Part shown: in pieces, positions 26,355 to 35,340 of the stretch
Numbering within the stretch: the first letter of the stretch is position 1
Layout: each line of letters begins with the position of its first letter
NCBI RefSeq assembly: GCF_002954265.1
Contig: NZ_PPSL01000001.1
Coordinates: 310,001 to 374,000 of the forward strand
Direction: 5' to 3'
DNA: 64,000 nt
Source of the DNA: Flavipsychrobacter stenotrophus
GTDB lineage: Bacteria > Bacteroidota > Bacteroidia > Chitinophagales > Chitinophagaceae
The notes under the pieces: generated by a model
Database searches by the model: none
Seen by the model: only the letters and a program-made list of their open reading frames with translations
Told to the model about the DNA's origin: nothing
Made by a program: the position numbers and the translations under genes

Positions 26355-27173
26355 ATGCTTAAAGGAAAAGTTGCGTTCATCACAGGTGCCAGCAGGGGCA
26401 TAGGAGAAGCCATAGCGCTAAGGTTGGCTAAGGAGGGTGTAGCAATAGCTATTGTAGCCAAGTCTATCAACGAAGATCCGCGGCTGGGGGGCACCATACA
26501 CAGTGTGGCTAAGAAGATCAATGAAGAAGGCGGCAGAGCTCTGGCCATACAATGCGATATCCGTGATGAAGAGCAGATAATAGCCGCTGTGCAGCAGTGT
26601 GTGTCTGTATTGGGTGGCATAGATATACTGGTGAATAATGCTTCGGCAATAATGCTCACCAATACCGAAATGACCGAGGCCAAACGTTTTGATCTTGTGC
26701 ATGATATTAATGTACGCGGTACGTTCTTTGTTACCAAGCATTGCATACCATTCCTAAAGAAATCTGAGAATCCGCATATACTTACACTATCGCCGCCGCT
26801 TGATCTGAATCCTAAATGGATAGCTCCTTACGTAGCTTATACTTTGAGCAAGTACAACATGAGCATGATGACGTTGGGTTGGGCATGTGAGTTCAGGAAA
26901 GCAGGTATAGCAGCCAATTCTCTATGGCCGGTAACCACTATAGCTACTGCAGCAGTAAAGAATTTACTAGGCGGTGAAACCCTGATGAACATGAGCCGCA
27001 AGCCCGAGATACTAGCCGACTGCGCTGCCTTGATACTGGCGCAACCATCAAAAGAATGCACCGGTAATCTGTTCTTAGACGAGCAGGTACTTACATTGGC
27101 AGGCATTACCAATTTTGATGAGTATGCAGTTACTCCTGGTGGTCCGCTGCAGAAGGATCTGTATGTGAGCTAG
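26355..27173 (+). CDS. HSDL2-like SDR-family oxidoreductase
   Basis: A 272-residue SDR: TGASRGIGEA at 10-19, an adenine-binding CDIRD segment, NNASA, and the catalytic YTLSK. The long loop SINEDPRLGGTIHSVAKKI and the SPPLDLNPKW segment are characteristic of the HSDL2/citronellol-dehydrogenase-like branch, where the catalytic Ser precedes a Pro-Pro. The branch acts on hydrophobic alcohols or ketones; the substrate here is unknown. Solitary gene, convergent with the SprT-like gene 34 bp away. Confidence 0.9.
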   Translation: MLKGKVAFITGASRGIGEAIALRLAKEGVAIAIVAKSINEDPRLGGTIHSVAKKINEEGGRALAIQCDIRDEEQIIAAVQQCVSVLGGIDILVNNASAIMLTNTEMTEAKRFDLVHDINVRGTFFVTKHCIPFLKKSENPHILTLSPPLDLNPKWIAPYVAYTLSKYNMSMMTLGWACEFRKAGIAANSLWPVTTIATAAVKNLLGGETLMNMSRKPEILADCAALILAQPSKECTGNLFLDEQVLTLAGITNFDEYAVTPGGPLQKDLYVS

Positions 27174-27207
27174 GGGGAAGTCGGAAGTTTAAAGCGGATG
27201 AGTCCAT

Positions 27208-27852
27208 TTAGCCATTTTTGGTTCGCGGCTTGTTTACTTCCTTCACATCCACTATTCCCTGGAATAGGTAGATCTTACCATTGCTCATATTCATGCAGCG
27301 GGTGCGGGTGCGGATCTTTTCCAATTTTTGGTATACAATGCCGTCTTCTGTCTGGAAGTAATGATTGGGCGCAATGTCGTCAACTAGTTTGTGGCCGTCT
27401 TTACGTTCGTCGTACCGGTAGAGGGCTTTGAATAGTCTAGGGTCAGTACAGGTACTGGCAGCAGGATCATGGACGTAAGCAAGCAGGGCTTTCTCCACAT
27501 CATTTGGAAAAAGTTTCTTGCCAATGAAAGGTATAAGTATGTGCCTGAACTGTGTCTTCCATTCCTTGCCGTGCGGATTTACAGAATGGCCAAAATGCAC
27601 AAAGGTGAACATATGTGCTAGCTCGTGCAATAGGGTAATGAGGAAGCTATATGGGTTAAGGGTTGCATTGATGCTAATGCGGTGAAACGGGTCGGCAGTT
27701 GTAGGGTTGCGATAATCTCCCAATACGCTTTTACGGTCGTGCGTAAGCGTAAGGTGTATGGTGTGAGTTTTAAAAAAAGGCGCTACCTCATCAAAGGCCC
27801 CGGCAGGTAAGAACTGATCGAGAAAGGTAAGCGACGTTTCTTTCTTTTTCAT
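27208..27852 (-). CDS. SprT-like zinc-metallopeptidase-fold protein
   Basis: A 214-residue protein with the zincin motif HELAH (in LLHELAHMFTF) and a downstream His (HGKEWKTQFRHIL), as in the SprT-like family. A C-terminal zinc-ribbon normally follows; here only scattered residues (HYFQTEDG, TRTRCMNM) remain and no complete CxxC pair is seen. I start at the ATG 27852; the frame continues upstream into the preceding gene, but this start gives 2-bp spacing after its stop. Placed behind the AtpI-like pair on the same strand. Role unknown. Confidence 0.8.
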   Translation of the reverse strand: MKKKETSLTFLDQFLPAGAFDEVAPFFKTHTIHLTLTHDRKSVLGDYRNPTTADPFHRISINATLNPYSFLITLLHELAHMFTFVHFGHSVNPHGKEWKTQFRHILIPFIGKKLFPNDVEKALLAYVHDPAASTCTDPRLFKALYRYDERKDGHKLVDDIAPNHYFQTEDGIVYQKLEKIRTRTRCMNMSNGKIYLFQGIVDVKEVNKPRTKNG

Positions 27853-27854
27853 AA

Positions 27855-28232
27855 TTATTTTGTTGTCCGGGCCATCTTTGAGAGCAGCATTGTTTCTGTT
27901 GCTGAGTATACAAGATAAATGGCCATCAATATAAAGATGCTTGGTTTGTGAACTGTACTCCTGTTTATGGCCACGTACACCAGTATGGCTACCATGCAAA
28001 CCATCAATTTAAGAAAGGATGCGCCCGATACACCGCGTACAAATGCGCCGCCGGGTTTGCCTATTTGCTTATTTACCATGTAAAATGCACTCAATGATAA
28101 CACCACCATTATGGCATTACCAGTTTCCAACACGGCAAACCTGAACGCAGGTAATTGATGTTGCAGCACAAAAAATACTATACTAAGGATGACAAATATG
28201 CTAACAATAGTAACTGTAAACGTTTTTTTCAT
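27855..28232 (-). CDS. AtpI-like four-helix membrane protein
   Basis: A 125-residue protein with four predicted membrane segments (about 5-23, 32-52, 67-88 and 97-118) and a short basic loop (NKQIGKPGGAFVRG). Size, topology and its place directly after an AtpZ/AtpI gene suggest the AtpI-like proteins encoded upstream of atpB in many Bacteroidota. Its ATG overlaps the stop of the AtpZ gene (ATGA), so the two are coupled. The ATP synthase genes themselves are not in this window. Confidence 0.6.
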   Translation of the reverse strand: MKKTFTVTIVSIFVILSIVFFVLQHQLPAFRFAVLETGNAIMVVLSLSAFYMVNKQIGKPGGAFVRGVSGASFLKLMVCMVAILVYVAINRSTVHKPSIFILMAIYLVYSATETMLLSKMARTTK

Positions 28233-28429
28233 TTCTTGTTGAATTCTTTAATAATCTGCCACAATGATACGACCAATGCAATTAATGGAAATAATATTGT
28301 TAGCAGCGGCACCCGCCAGCCTATTTTATGATCCAGTTTGTAGCCTGCCCATACACCTATGCCCATCATTGCCATCCACTGTGTGGCCAGCCCTGCATAC
28401 CGCATCATATTTCGTTTATCCTGAGCCAT
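28229..28429 (-). CDS. AtpZ/AtpI-family protein
   Basis: A 66-residue protein with two membrane helices: YAGLATQWMAMMGIGVWAGY, then PLLTILFPLIALVVSLWQII after the linker KLDHKIGW. This is the AtpZ/AtpI pattern, in which a Gly-rich helix precedes a polar turn with an Asp. Members assist F-type ATP synthase assembly or Mg2+ supply. It is the first gene of a three-gene minus-strand unit and starts 204 bp from the divergent PorW/SprE gene. Confidence 0.85.
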   Translation of the reverse strand: MAQDKRNMMRYAGLATQWMAMMGIGVWAGYKLDHKIGWRVPLLTILFPLIALVVSLWQIIKEFNKK

Positions 28430-28633
28430 TTTATTAGTGTACCGAAATTATGGCAAACCAAGTGTAATTCGGAAAGTATTTTGTTAATTTAAACTTATCC
28501 TTCCCTCCCTCAACCCGATTTTTTGACTATTTTTGAGCGTATTAATAGAAAAACCGCTTATATCTGTTATGGATGTAATTTTTCCGCTGGTTTTGCGTTA
28601 AGATAGGTCGGAGACAAACTGAAAAAGAACATT

Positions 28634-31600
28634 TTGAATATTAGGTTAATATTATTTATACTATTTGGTTGCTTTTTGTTCACTTTTAGCACAGCACATG
28701 CCCAGACAAAGGGTGGTGCAGGCACTAAAACAAGTGCAGCAGATAGCCTGAATGCTGCCCGAAAATATCTTGCGGACAGTGCAGCAGCTGTGCGTAAATT
28801 CAGGAACAGTAAGCACTATAAAGATAGTGTGGCCAGGTCTCGTACTGAAAAGACCAAATCACTTACTGCTGCGCGAAAGGCGCATACTGATTCACTCAAA
28901 GCAGCAAGGTTAGGTGTAACCAAGCAGTCGCTCGATAAGCGCAAAACAGCTACCGACAGTTTAAAATCCATTCAGAAGGAGCGGATGGATAAGATGGAAG
29001 CCATTAAGAAATACAAGGGCAGTAAGCGCTATGCTGATAGTGTGACCATATCTAAACGAAAAAAAAGTGACGCGATAAAACGAGCCATTAAAGGTCATAC
29101 AGATAGTCTTGCAGCTATACGAAAGCACTCCATGGACAGCTCCAGGGCAATTCGTAAACATGTGACTGATAGTATGAAAGCCGTCCGGACACACTTCACA
29201 GACAGCCTTACTAAAGTAAGAAAGAGAAGATTGGATAGTCTTGCGAGGGTAAAATCGGGGAAAGATAAGAATTTTAAAGCGAAGGATAAAGCCGCCGAGA
29301 AGAAGAAGGCGCTTGCCCTCGAGATAAAAATGAAGCAAAAGCATGAGGCCTATACCAATCAGGCTATGCTGAAAAAACCGTGGCGACCCTGGCGGAGGTT
29401 TGTACAAAACGGTTTTACACACTACAACTATTATTACAACGCCAATCGAAAGATGGAGGAGGCGAATGCCAATATGCTTAGGGGGGGCATGAAGGAGAAC
29501 TATGATACGCTCATAAGACTCTATCCATTCGACCCTGATAAAGACTCGGCACTACTGGCGGCCGATATGGATAGTATTATCCATAAAGTGTCTGTAGGCA
29601 TACAGATACATGATCCGCGTGTAAAGTGGGCCAATGATCTATACCTGTTAATGGGGCAAGCTTATTATTTCAAAGGGAATTACAATAGTGCAGCGGCAAC
29701 TTTCAAATACATCATAAGTAGTGATGAAGAGGCTAAAAAGGCGGAGTTGAAAGCTAGTGGCCAACGGCCGGCATCAGGAGCATCAATAGTTGAGGATAAC
29801 CATTCCGCGCTCGATTTTCTGAAACATAAGTCTGTACACAACGATGCTATTCTGTGGCTGGCACGTACTTTGGTTCAGGCCCGCCAGGTAGAGAACGGAC
29901 AGGCCGTATTGTCTTTACTGGCCTCCGATCCTAACCTGCCCGATGATATGGAAGGGGAGGTGGCAGTAGGTAAGGCATTTGCGTATTACAAAGATGAAAA
30001 CCTAACCGCTACTTCGGAGCAATTGAGTATTGCTATGGAAGACGATAATCTGCCTAACTGGTTGCGCATGAGGGCCGCATTCCTTAACGGGCAAATACAG
30101 CAAAGTGAAGGGAAATATCTCGCGGCGGTGTCCAGTTTTGAGCGCAACCTTGATTTCTTCCCTAAGATGGATATGGATTTTTACTCTCGTAAGAACATAG
30201 CGTATAACACGCTGATGGCGGGTGGGGATGTGGAAGATGGTACAAAACCACTGAAGAAGGTGCTGAACGATCCTAAGTATGCTACCTATTACGATCAGGT
30301 TTATTACGTGTTGGGCAAGCTTTCCCAAAAGGCTAAAAAGCCCAACGACGCTATCAAATACCTTACACTAAGTGCCACAACACCAAAAGCTACCAAGAAG
30401 CAAAAGGCCATTTCTTATGCTTCGCTTGGAGATGTGTATTATGATGAGGGTAGCTATTCAATGGCTAAAAATTCTTATGATAGTGCCAGCAAGTATGCGG
30501 GAACCACTATTAAAGATCCTGCGGTGATGGCCAGTATTTTGCGCAGTAAGGGATTGTCTGAAATTTCTATACCTGCGGGTATCATACAAGATCAGGATAG
30601 CCTGATGGCTTTGTCTGAAATGAGTAAGAAAGAGCAGCAGGCTGTAGTACGCAAATACCTCAGAGACCTGGAGCAAAAGTTGAAGGACAGTGCCAAGAGC
30701 GCCCAGGAGGGACCAGCTATAGCCGCATTGCCACAAATTGAAACAGCAGCTGATCCTGCGGAGTCTGCTAACTGGTACTTCAGCAATCCGGTAATTATGC
30801 AGCAAGGTGTTGCAGATTTTAAGCGTAAATGGGGTAATCGCGCATTGACCGACAATTGGCGAAGAGCGGCTGCAGTTGGTTTTGCGGGAAGCAATAACAC
30901 ATCAGGTGGTGCAAACGGCGGACTGACGGCTGACGACGATAATGCTGAACCTGAACCAGATACCAAGACAAATGGTTTGCCATCGGAAGAGAGCCTGCTG
31001 GCGAAGATACCTAATACGAAGGGCCAGAAAGATGCATCTATAAGGATGTCTCAGAAGGCTTATATAGCTCTGGCTAAAGCATACCTGAAACAGCTGGATG
31101 ATCATGTGCAGGCTACTAAAACGCTGGATACACTGGATGCCCGTTACCCGAATCATAACCAGAAAGAAGAAGAATTATACCTGCGTTATCAATTGGCCAT
31201 CAGGGAGAATAAGCTGGACAAAGCGCAGGCATATGCTACTGAGTTTCTGTCTAAATTCCCTGATTCAAAATATGCCGACTTATTACGACCAAAGCAGGTA
31301 GCTAAGGTCTCAGAGGCATCAATAGATGGAAAAACAGTAGCAGCATACTATGAAGAAACATATGGCCTGATAGAGCATCATCAGTATACAGAGGCGTTGA
31401 TCCGCATACAATCGGCGCTAAAGACCTATGATAATCCATTATACAAAAAACGCTTCCAGGTGGCTGAGGCCATGAGTTATGCGGGCCAGGCCAATTACGA
31501 TATGGCGGATACGCTCATCACTAAATTTATTGCCGCTAACCCTGGTGATTCGCTTACCGCATGGGCTTCATCAGTGTCGGCATTTATCCGTGATGTCCGT

Positions 31601-32116
31601 AAAACGGGTAAACCATCGTGGTACAAGGAAGGCCCTCAGCCATGGGATCTGCCTGCCAAGCCTGTAGTTGCAGATGTGAAGCCGGTTGAATCGACTAAGC
31701 CTGATCCTTACATTGGTAAGCCTAAGCGCCCTATAGATGTGCCGTTTGACTACAAGTATATACCAACAGAAACGCACTATGCGATTGTCATATTCCCGGG
31801 TCTCGACTCCAGAACCGCTAACCTGAAAAAGGCAATAAAGAGTTTTGACTCTTCTCGTGGTATGCCTGACGTACACCAAACATTACTGGATATGTTCTAC
31901 AAAGATCTTGCAGTGATGGTGGTAAAACAGTTTGCCAATGCTGATGAGGCGCAATCATATGTAGATACTGTGATAGCGGATCAAGCGCTCACAGGCTATA
32001 AGCCCGAAGAGCTGCAGACCACTATTATATCGGCAAGCAATTATCGCAAGATGTTGTATGATAAGAATACAGACGGTTACAAGAGTTTTTACACGACTTA
32101 CTATAAGAAACCATAA
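28634..32116 (+). CDS. sprE: PorW/SprE-type protein of the type IX secretion system
   Basis: A 1160-residue exported protein starting with TTG (no ATG near), with signal ILFILFGCFLFTFSTAHAQ. Residues 35-210 are Lys/Ser/Asp-rich 11-residue repeats such as TDSLAAIRKHS and TDSMKAVRTHF. A large TPR region follows (LLMGQAYYFKGNYNSAAATF, ISYASLGDVYYDEGSYSMA, AYIALAKAYLKQ), and a C-terminal domain (THYAIVIFPGLDSRTANLK, YKSFYTTYYKK) resembles the one ending PorW/SprE. SprE is needed for gliding and secretion in Flavobacterium. The lipobox is weak (LFGC), so lipidation is uncertain. Confidence 0.85.
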   Translation: MNIRLILFILFGCFLFTFSTAHAQTKGGAGTKTSAADSLNAARKYLADSAAAVRKFRNSKHYKDSVARSRTEKTKSLTAARKAHTDSLKAARLGVTKQSLDKRKTATDSLKSIQKERMDKMEAIKKYKGSKRYADSVTISKRKKSDAIKRAIKGHTDSLAAIRKHSMDSSRAIRKHVTDSMKAVRTHFTDSLTKVRKRRLDSLARVKSGKDKNFKAKDKAAEKKKALALEIKMKQKHEAYTNQAMLKKPWRPWRRFVQNGFTHYNYYYNANRKMEEANANMLRGGMKENYDTLIRLYPFDPDKDSALLAADMDSIIHKVSVGIQIHDPRVKWANDLYLLMGQAYYFKGNYNSAAATFKYIISSDEEAKKAELKASGQRPASGASIVEDNHSALDFLKHKSVHNDAILWLARTLVQARQVENGQAVLSLLASDPNLPDDMEGEVAVGKAFAYYKDENLTATSEQLSIAMEDDNLPNWLRMRAAFLNGQIQQSEGKYLAAVSSFERNLDFFPKMDMDFYSRKNIAYNTLMAGGDVEDGTKPLKKVLNDPKYATYYDQVYYVLGKLSQKAKKPNDAIKYLTLSATTPKATKKQKAISYASLGDVYYDEGSYSMAKNSYDSASKYAGTTIKDPAVMASILRSKGLSEISIPAGIIQDQDSLMALSEMSKKEQQAVVRKYLRDLEQKLKDSAKSAQEGPAIAALPQIETAADPAESANWYFSNPVIMQQGVADFKRKWGNRALTDNWRRAAAVGFAGSNNTSGGANGGLTADDDNAEPEPDTKTNGLPSEESLLAKIPNTKGQKDASIRMSQKAYIALAKAYLKQLDDHVQATKTLDTLDARYPNHNQKEEELYLRYQLAIRENKLDKAQAYATEFLSKFPDSKYADLLRPKQVAKVSEASIDGKTVAAYYEETYGLIEHHQYTEALIRIQSALKTYDNPLYKKRFQVAEAMSYAGQANYDMADTLITKFIAANPGDSLTAWASSVSAFIRDVRKTGKPSWYKEGPQPWDLPAKPVVADVKPVESTKPDPYIGKPKRPIDVPFDYKYIPTETHYAIVIFPGLDSRTANLKKAIKSFDSSRGMPDVHQTLLDMFYKDLAVMVVKQFANADEAQSYVDTVIADQALTGYKPEELQTTIISASNYRKMLYDKNTDGYKSFYTTYYKKP

Positions 32117-32150
32117 TAATAAAGGCTCCCTAAGGAGCCTTTATTATTAT
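32113..32150 (+). terminator. Terminator overlapping the sprE stop codon
   Basis: A 17-bp perfect stem (32113-32129 with 32134-32150) around CTAA. The left arm includes the TAA at 32114-32116. The right arm ends in TTTATTATTAT, and the structure works on both strands. Confidence 0.88.
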
Positions 32151-32175
32151 AATGGGTTAAGTGATCAGCTGAAAA

Positions 32176-32481
32176 TTACGCGCTTAAATTTCTGTGAGAG
32201 ATATTATTTTTCAATTCTCCGAAATATTCACCAGAGTCACTATCACGATATTTTTCAAGTTTATCCGAAAGTTGAGCAAATTGGTCCTTTATGGTCATAA
32301 AGTCTGTTTTGATGGTCTGAACCCCATACTGAAACTCCTCTGCCAGCCAATAGCCGATAAACTTTAAGAAGCCAAATGCTATAATAACAAAGGCCAGGGA
32401 ATGTGTCATTGTGTGTAAGTCGAGGTCAAAAAAATATTTGAATCCTACTGTTGCCGCGTGGTGTATATATTTCCGTATCAT
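32176..32481 (-). CDS. Small membrane protein with coiled-coil tail
   Basis: A 101-residue protein with one predicted membrane helix (about 25-47, LAFVIIAFGFLKFIGYWLAE), preceded by His/aromatic residues and followed by an amphipathic stretch (TDFMTIKDQFAQLSDKLEKY) likely to form a coiled coil. The ATG at 32481 is preferred over a GTG 6 bp upstream. Composition is protein-like, but no family is recognised; the gene stands alone. Confidence 0.5.
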   Translation of the reverse strand: MIRKYIHHAATVGFKYFFDLDLHTMTHSLAFVIIAFGFLKFIGYWLAEEFQYGVQTIKTDFMTIKDQFAQLSDKLEKYRDSDSGEYFGELKNNISHRNLSA

Positions 32482-32585
32482 GTTCACAGTTTTTTCAGGT
32501 GCTGCTTTTCTGAATAGTTAATTTAAAAAACCATGCCACACATTATTACGTTTATGTTACTGCGTTTCTGCTAACTTTATATATC

Positions 32586-32903
32586 ATGAAAATTTCGTTT
32601 GTCATACTGATTTTATTGATAATCACGCTAAATGTTACAGCGCAGCAGTCGTTTATTGCTGTTAAGAGTTGGGCAGATACAGGTAAAATATTTACAAAGC
32701 CTGTTGTGGCGGTTTTCAACAAACCATTTGTCTATCAGCAAAAAGTGGTGAAGGAAATACCCAAAGATATCTATACCTGCAATTTCGGGTTCTTCTGTAA
32801 GCAGGAACTAAAGATGCATAAGGCCCATGTGCCGGTGTCGGTAAGGTTGGGTAGTTTTGAGTATTGTGATTACCTGGAGCTGAAGGGGAGTAGTGTGAAG
32901 TGA
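32586..32903 (+). CDS. Small secreted protein, unknown
   Basis: A 105-residue protein with a clear signal peptide (SFVILILLIITLNVTAQ, cleavage near residue 20). The mature part has two Cys (CNFGFFCKQEL) that could form a disulphide, a Cys near the C-terminus and alternating beta-type residues. No domain is recognised. Its 3' side is followed by REP-like hairpins at 32939-32980. Confidence 0.6.
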   Translation: MKISFVILILLIITLNVTAQQSFIAVKSWADTGKIFTKPVVAVFNKPFVYQQKVVKEIPKDIYTCNFGFFCKQELKMHKAHVPVSVRLGSFEYCDYLELKGSSVK

Positions 32904-32938
32904 TAAACTGGATAAGGTGACAATTGGACCTTTTTGAA

Positions 32939-32980
32939 GGAAGCGTTTCGCTTCAGTATTGTTTCGCAAGCGGACGCTTG
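32939..32980. repeat. REP-like double hairpin, family A copy 1
   Basis: GGAAGCG-TT-TCGCTTC (32939-32954) is followed 12 bp later by the palindrome CAAGCGGACGCTTG (32967-32980) and then TAAGGACG. The same two palindromes recur at 59456-59500 on the other strand. Confidence 0.7.
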
Positions 32981-33108
32981 CACAGGTAAGGACGAACTGA
33001 ACACCTCGACGAGGAGTAGATTCATAAATTCTTGCAATAGGACTCATCCCTTCAAAAAAATAAGGCAACCCAATGGATTGCCTTATTCAATATTTTAATC
33101 TGCTCTAG

Positions 33109-33639
33109 TTATCTCTTAAAGCCTACAAATGTGCATTTGTTTACGATAGGACCAGCCATTGTGTTGGTATCATACTCGTAAGTGTCAAATACCAGCTTGG
33201 TGCTGCTTTGCAGTGTAGCATGAAATGTTTTACTGTAGTGAGTGCCGTATACAGTAGGGAAATCCAAAGCGTATGTAGTTTCGTTGGTATTCACAACACC
33301 GAAAAGTACATCTGTGTTGTGCGTCTTCTGCGTTACCTGAACAGACAGGAACTGGTGTGGAACATTGCCCAGAATGAATAACGTGTCAATTACCTGAGCT
33401 GAATTATTACAAGTGGTAAAGCCGGCATAGGTGCCCGCAAAACGGTCTGTAGTGCGTGTTCCGCAAGTAGGGTCGTCGTAGCCGGTAGGGCATTTGCAAG
33501 CTCCATTATTGCATGATCCGCCGTGCTGGCAGCTAACATTGGTACAGGCATCTTTTTCGCATGAGCTATAAGTGACAATACCTGCTACCGCAGCAACAAC
33601 TATGGATGTAGACAATAGTGTAGTTTTCCAAAAACGCAT
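33109..33639 (-). CDS. Lipoprotein with a single EGF-like module
   Basis: A 176-residue predicted lipoprotein: signal SIVVAAVAGIVTYSSC with lipobox and acylated Cys27. The next 35 residues are a compact EGF-like module with six cysteines (Cys32, 37, 43, 48, 50, 59; for example SCQHGGSCNNGACKCPTGY). A beta-rich domain of about 115 residues follows. Bacteroidota encode many such lipoproteins with unassigned roles, presumably facing the cell surface. Solitary gene. Confidence 0.8.
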   Translation of the reverse strand: MRFWKTTLLSTSIVVAAVAGIVTYSSCEKDACTNVSCQHGGSCNNGACKCPTGYDDPTCGTRTTDRFAGTYAGFTTCNNSAQVIDTLFILGNVPHQFLSVQVTQKTHNTDVLFGVVNTNETTYALDFPTVYGTHYSKTFHATLQSSTKLVFDTYEYDTNTMAGPIVNKCTFVGFKR

Positions 33640-33719
33640 ATGTTAGGAATATTTGAGCGTAAGATACAAAAAAACTTAAAACTTAAAAGTCAAAACTTAA
33701 AACAGTTCAGGACAATTAA

Positions 33720-34754
33720 TTATCCGAAAGCATTCCAACCCTGTGCTACCAATGCATGCTTCTTGCCAGAAGGGGTGAGCATATTGGCTCCTTCATCAAG
33801 CGCAGTTATATAACCAATGACAGTAATGTTGCCATTCTTAGCTACTTTCTCGTAGTCGGCCTGGGCAACTGTGAACAGTAATTCGTAGTCTTCACCGCCG
33901 CTTAATGCGCAGGTAGTAGTAGGAATATTGAACTGCATACCCATTGCTTTGGCTTCGTCGCTCACCGGTATCTTATCTTCATATAGTACGCAGCCTACAC
34001 CGCTCTTGGTGCAGATGTGCAACAGTTCAGAACTAAGGCCATCGCTTATGTCTATCATGGCAGTAGGAACGATCTCCTTTTCTGCAAGCCATTCTACAAT
34101 ATCCACACGTGGTTCCGGCTTCAATATTCTTCCGAGTATGTAGTCATGATCCTTAAGATCGGGTTGCATATTTTTGTCTTCAAGATATACCTGCTTTTCA
34201 CGCTCCAGCAATTGGAGTCCGAGATATGCCGCACCCAGATCGCCGGAGACGCAGATTAGATCATTGACCTGTGCACCACGGCGGGTAACGAATTTGCCCG
34301 GAGCAACCTCACCAATAGCGGTAACGCTGATGATAAAGCCTTTATGTGAAGTGGTGGTATCGCCACCGATAAGATCAACACTGTACTTACTGCAGGCAGC
34401 GTATACGCCATCATAAAATTCTTCGAGCGCTTCTACCGAGAAACGGTTAGATATGCCTATGCTCAGTGTAATGTGCGTAGGCGTGGCATTCATAGCACAG
34501 ATATCAGACAGATTCACTGCTACAGCCTTGTAGCCCAAATGCTTGAGCGGTGTATACATAAGGTCGAAGTGAACACCTTCTACCAACATATCTGTAGTGA
34601 TGACGGTCTGCCTGCCAAACTGATCTATGACAGCTGCATCGTCGCCAATGCTTTCTATTGTACTCGCCTGAAATGTCTCATTGTTCTTAGTAAGGTGATC
34701 TATAAGGCCAAATTCGCCCAATGAAGCTATTTCTGTTCTGAATTGTTCTTCCAT
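33720..34754 (-). CDS. thiL: Thiamine-phosphate kinase
   Basis: A 344-residue ThiL/AIR-synthase-fold kinase: N-terminal GDDAAVID metal/nucleotide motif, VEGVHFDL (substrate and Mg2+), DICAMNATPTHITLSIG, the Gly-rich GGDTTTSHKG segment, and the C-terminal IDISDGLSSEL and ALSGGEDYELLF motifs. It phosphorylates thiamine monophosphate to the diphosphate cofactor in the cytosol. No other thi gene is adjacent. Upstream (34784-34815) is a short tandem repeat. Confidence 0.95.
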   Translation of the reverse strand: MEEQFRTEIASLGEFGLIDHLTKNNETFQASTIESIGDDAAVIDQFGRQTVITTDMLVEGVHFDLMYTPLKHLGYKAVAVNLSDICAMNATPTHITLSIGISNRFSVEALEEFYDGVYAACSKYSVDLIGGDTTTSHKGFIISVTAIGEVAPGKFVTRRGAQVNDLICVSGDLGAAYLGLQLLEREKQVYLEDKNMQPDLKDHDYILGRILKPEPRVDIVEWLAEKEIVPTAMIDISDGLSSELLHICTKSGVGCVLYEDKIPVSDEAKAMGMQFNIPTTTCALSGGEDYELLFTVAQADYEKVAKNGNITVIGYITALDEGANMLTPSGKKHALVAQGWNAFG

Positions 34755-34783
34755 AATATTGGGTGCAAAAGTAACAATTTTAA

Positions 34784-34815
34784 TGGCTCAATGGCTGAAT
34801 GGCTCAATTGCTCAA
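34784..34815. repeat. Four tandem 8-bp units
   Basis: TGGCTCAA, TGGCTGAA, TGGCTCAA, TTGCTCAA run without a gap in the intergenic region upstream of thiL. It is a short microsatellite-like array with no other obvious role. Confidence 0.6.
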
Positions 34816-34917
34816 TGCTAATTCGGAAACTTAACAACTGCAATGCAGTTGAAATGGAAATCTTTTATACTTAGCTAAATGTTGGATATCTTGCTATTAT
34901 CATCAATAACGAATATC

Positions 34918-35277
34918 ATGTACACCATACCTTTTCAAACTATAGACTGGGATAAAGTAGCGCAAACAGAACATCCGGGTGAAACGGGTACATCATTCTG
35001 GCAGACAGTAAATGTAGATGGATTGCGTATGCGGATCGTTACCTATACCGCAGGTTATTTGGCCGACCATTGGTGCCAGAAGGGGCATATTGTTCATTGC
35101 CTGGAGGGTTCATTTGTAAGCGAACTGAGCACGGGAGAAGCGTTTACACTAACGAAAGATATGACGTATGTAGTGTCGGATGAGTTAAGTTCGCATAGGT
35201 CGGTATCTGCAGAAGGGGTGAAGTTGCTGATCATTGATCGTGGATTTTTGAAACCTTTACCACAAGCCAGCAAGTAG
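34918..35277 (+). CDS. DHCW-motif cupin-fold protein
   Basis: A 119-residue cupin-like protein carrying the ADHWCQKGHIVHCLEG segment that defines the DHCW-motif cupin-fold family (here in the order Asp-His-Trp-Cys). His and Cys may bind a metal. The C-terminal half (GEAFTLTKDMTYVVSDELSS) supplies the second cupin sheet. I use the internal ATG at 34918; an earlier in-frame ATG at 34879 adds 13 residues not expected for the family. Function unknown. Confidence 0.85.
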   Translation: MYTIPFQTIDWDKVAQTEHPGETGTSFWQTVNVDGLRMRIVTYTAGYLADHWCQKGHIVHCLEGSFVSELSTGEAFTLTKDMTYVVSDELSSHRSVSAEGVKLLIIDRGFLKPLPQASK

Positions 35278-35340
35278 GAATCGTTCATAAGTGCTGTAAT
35301 GTGGCATAGAGTTTGCGCGCTAGAGTGCAAAGCCTACGCT

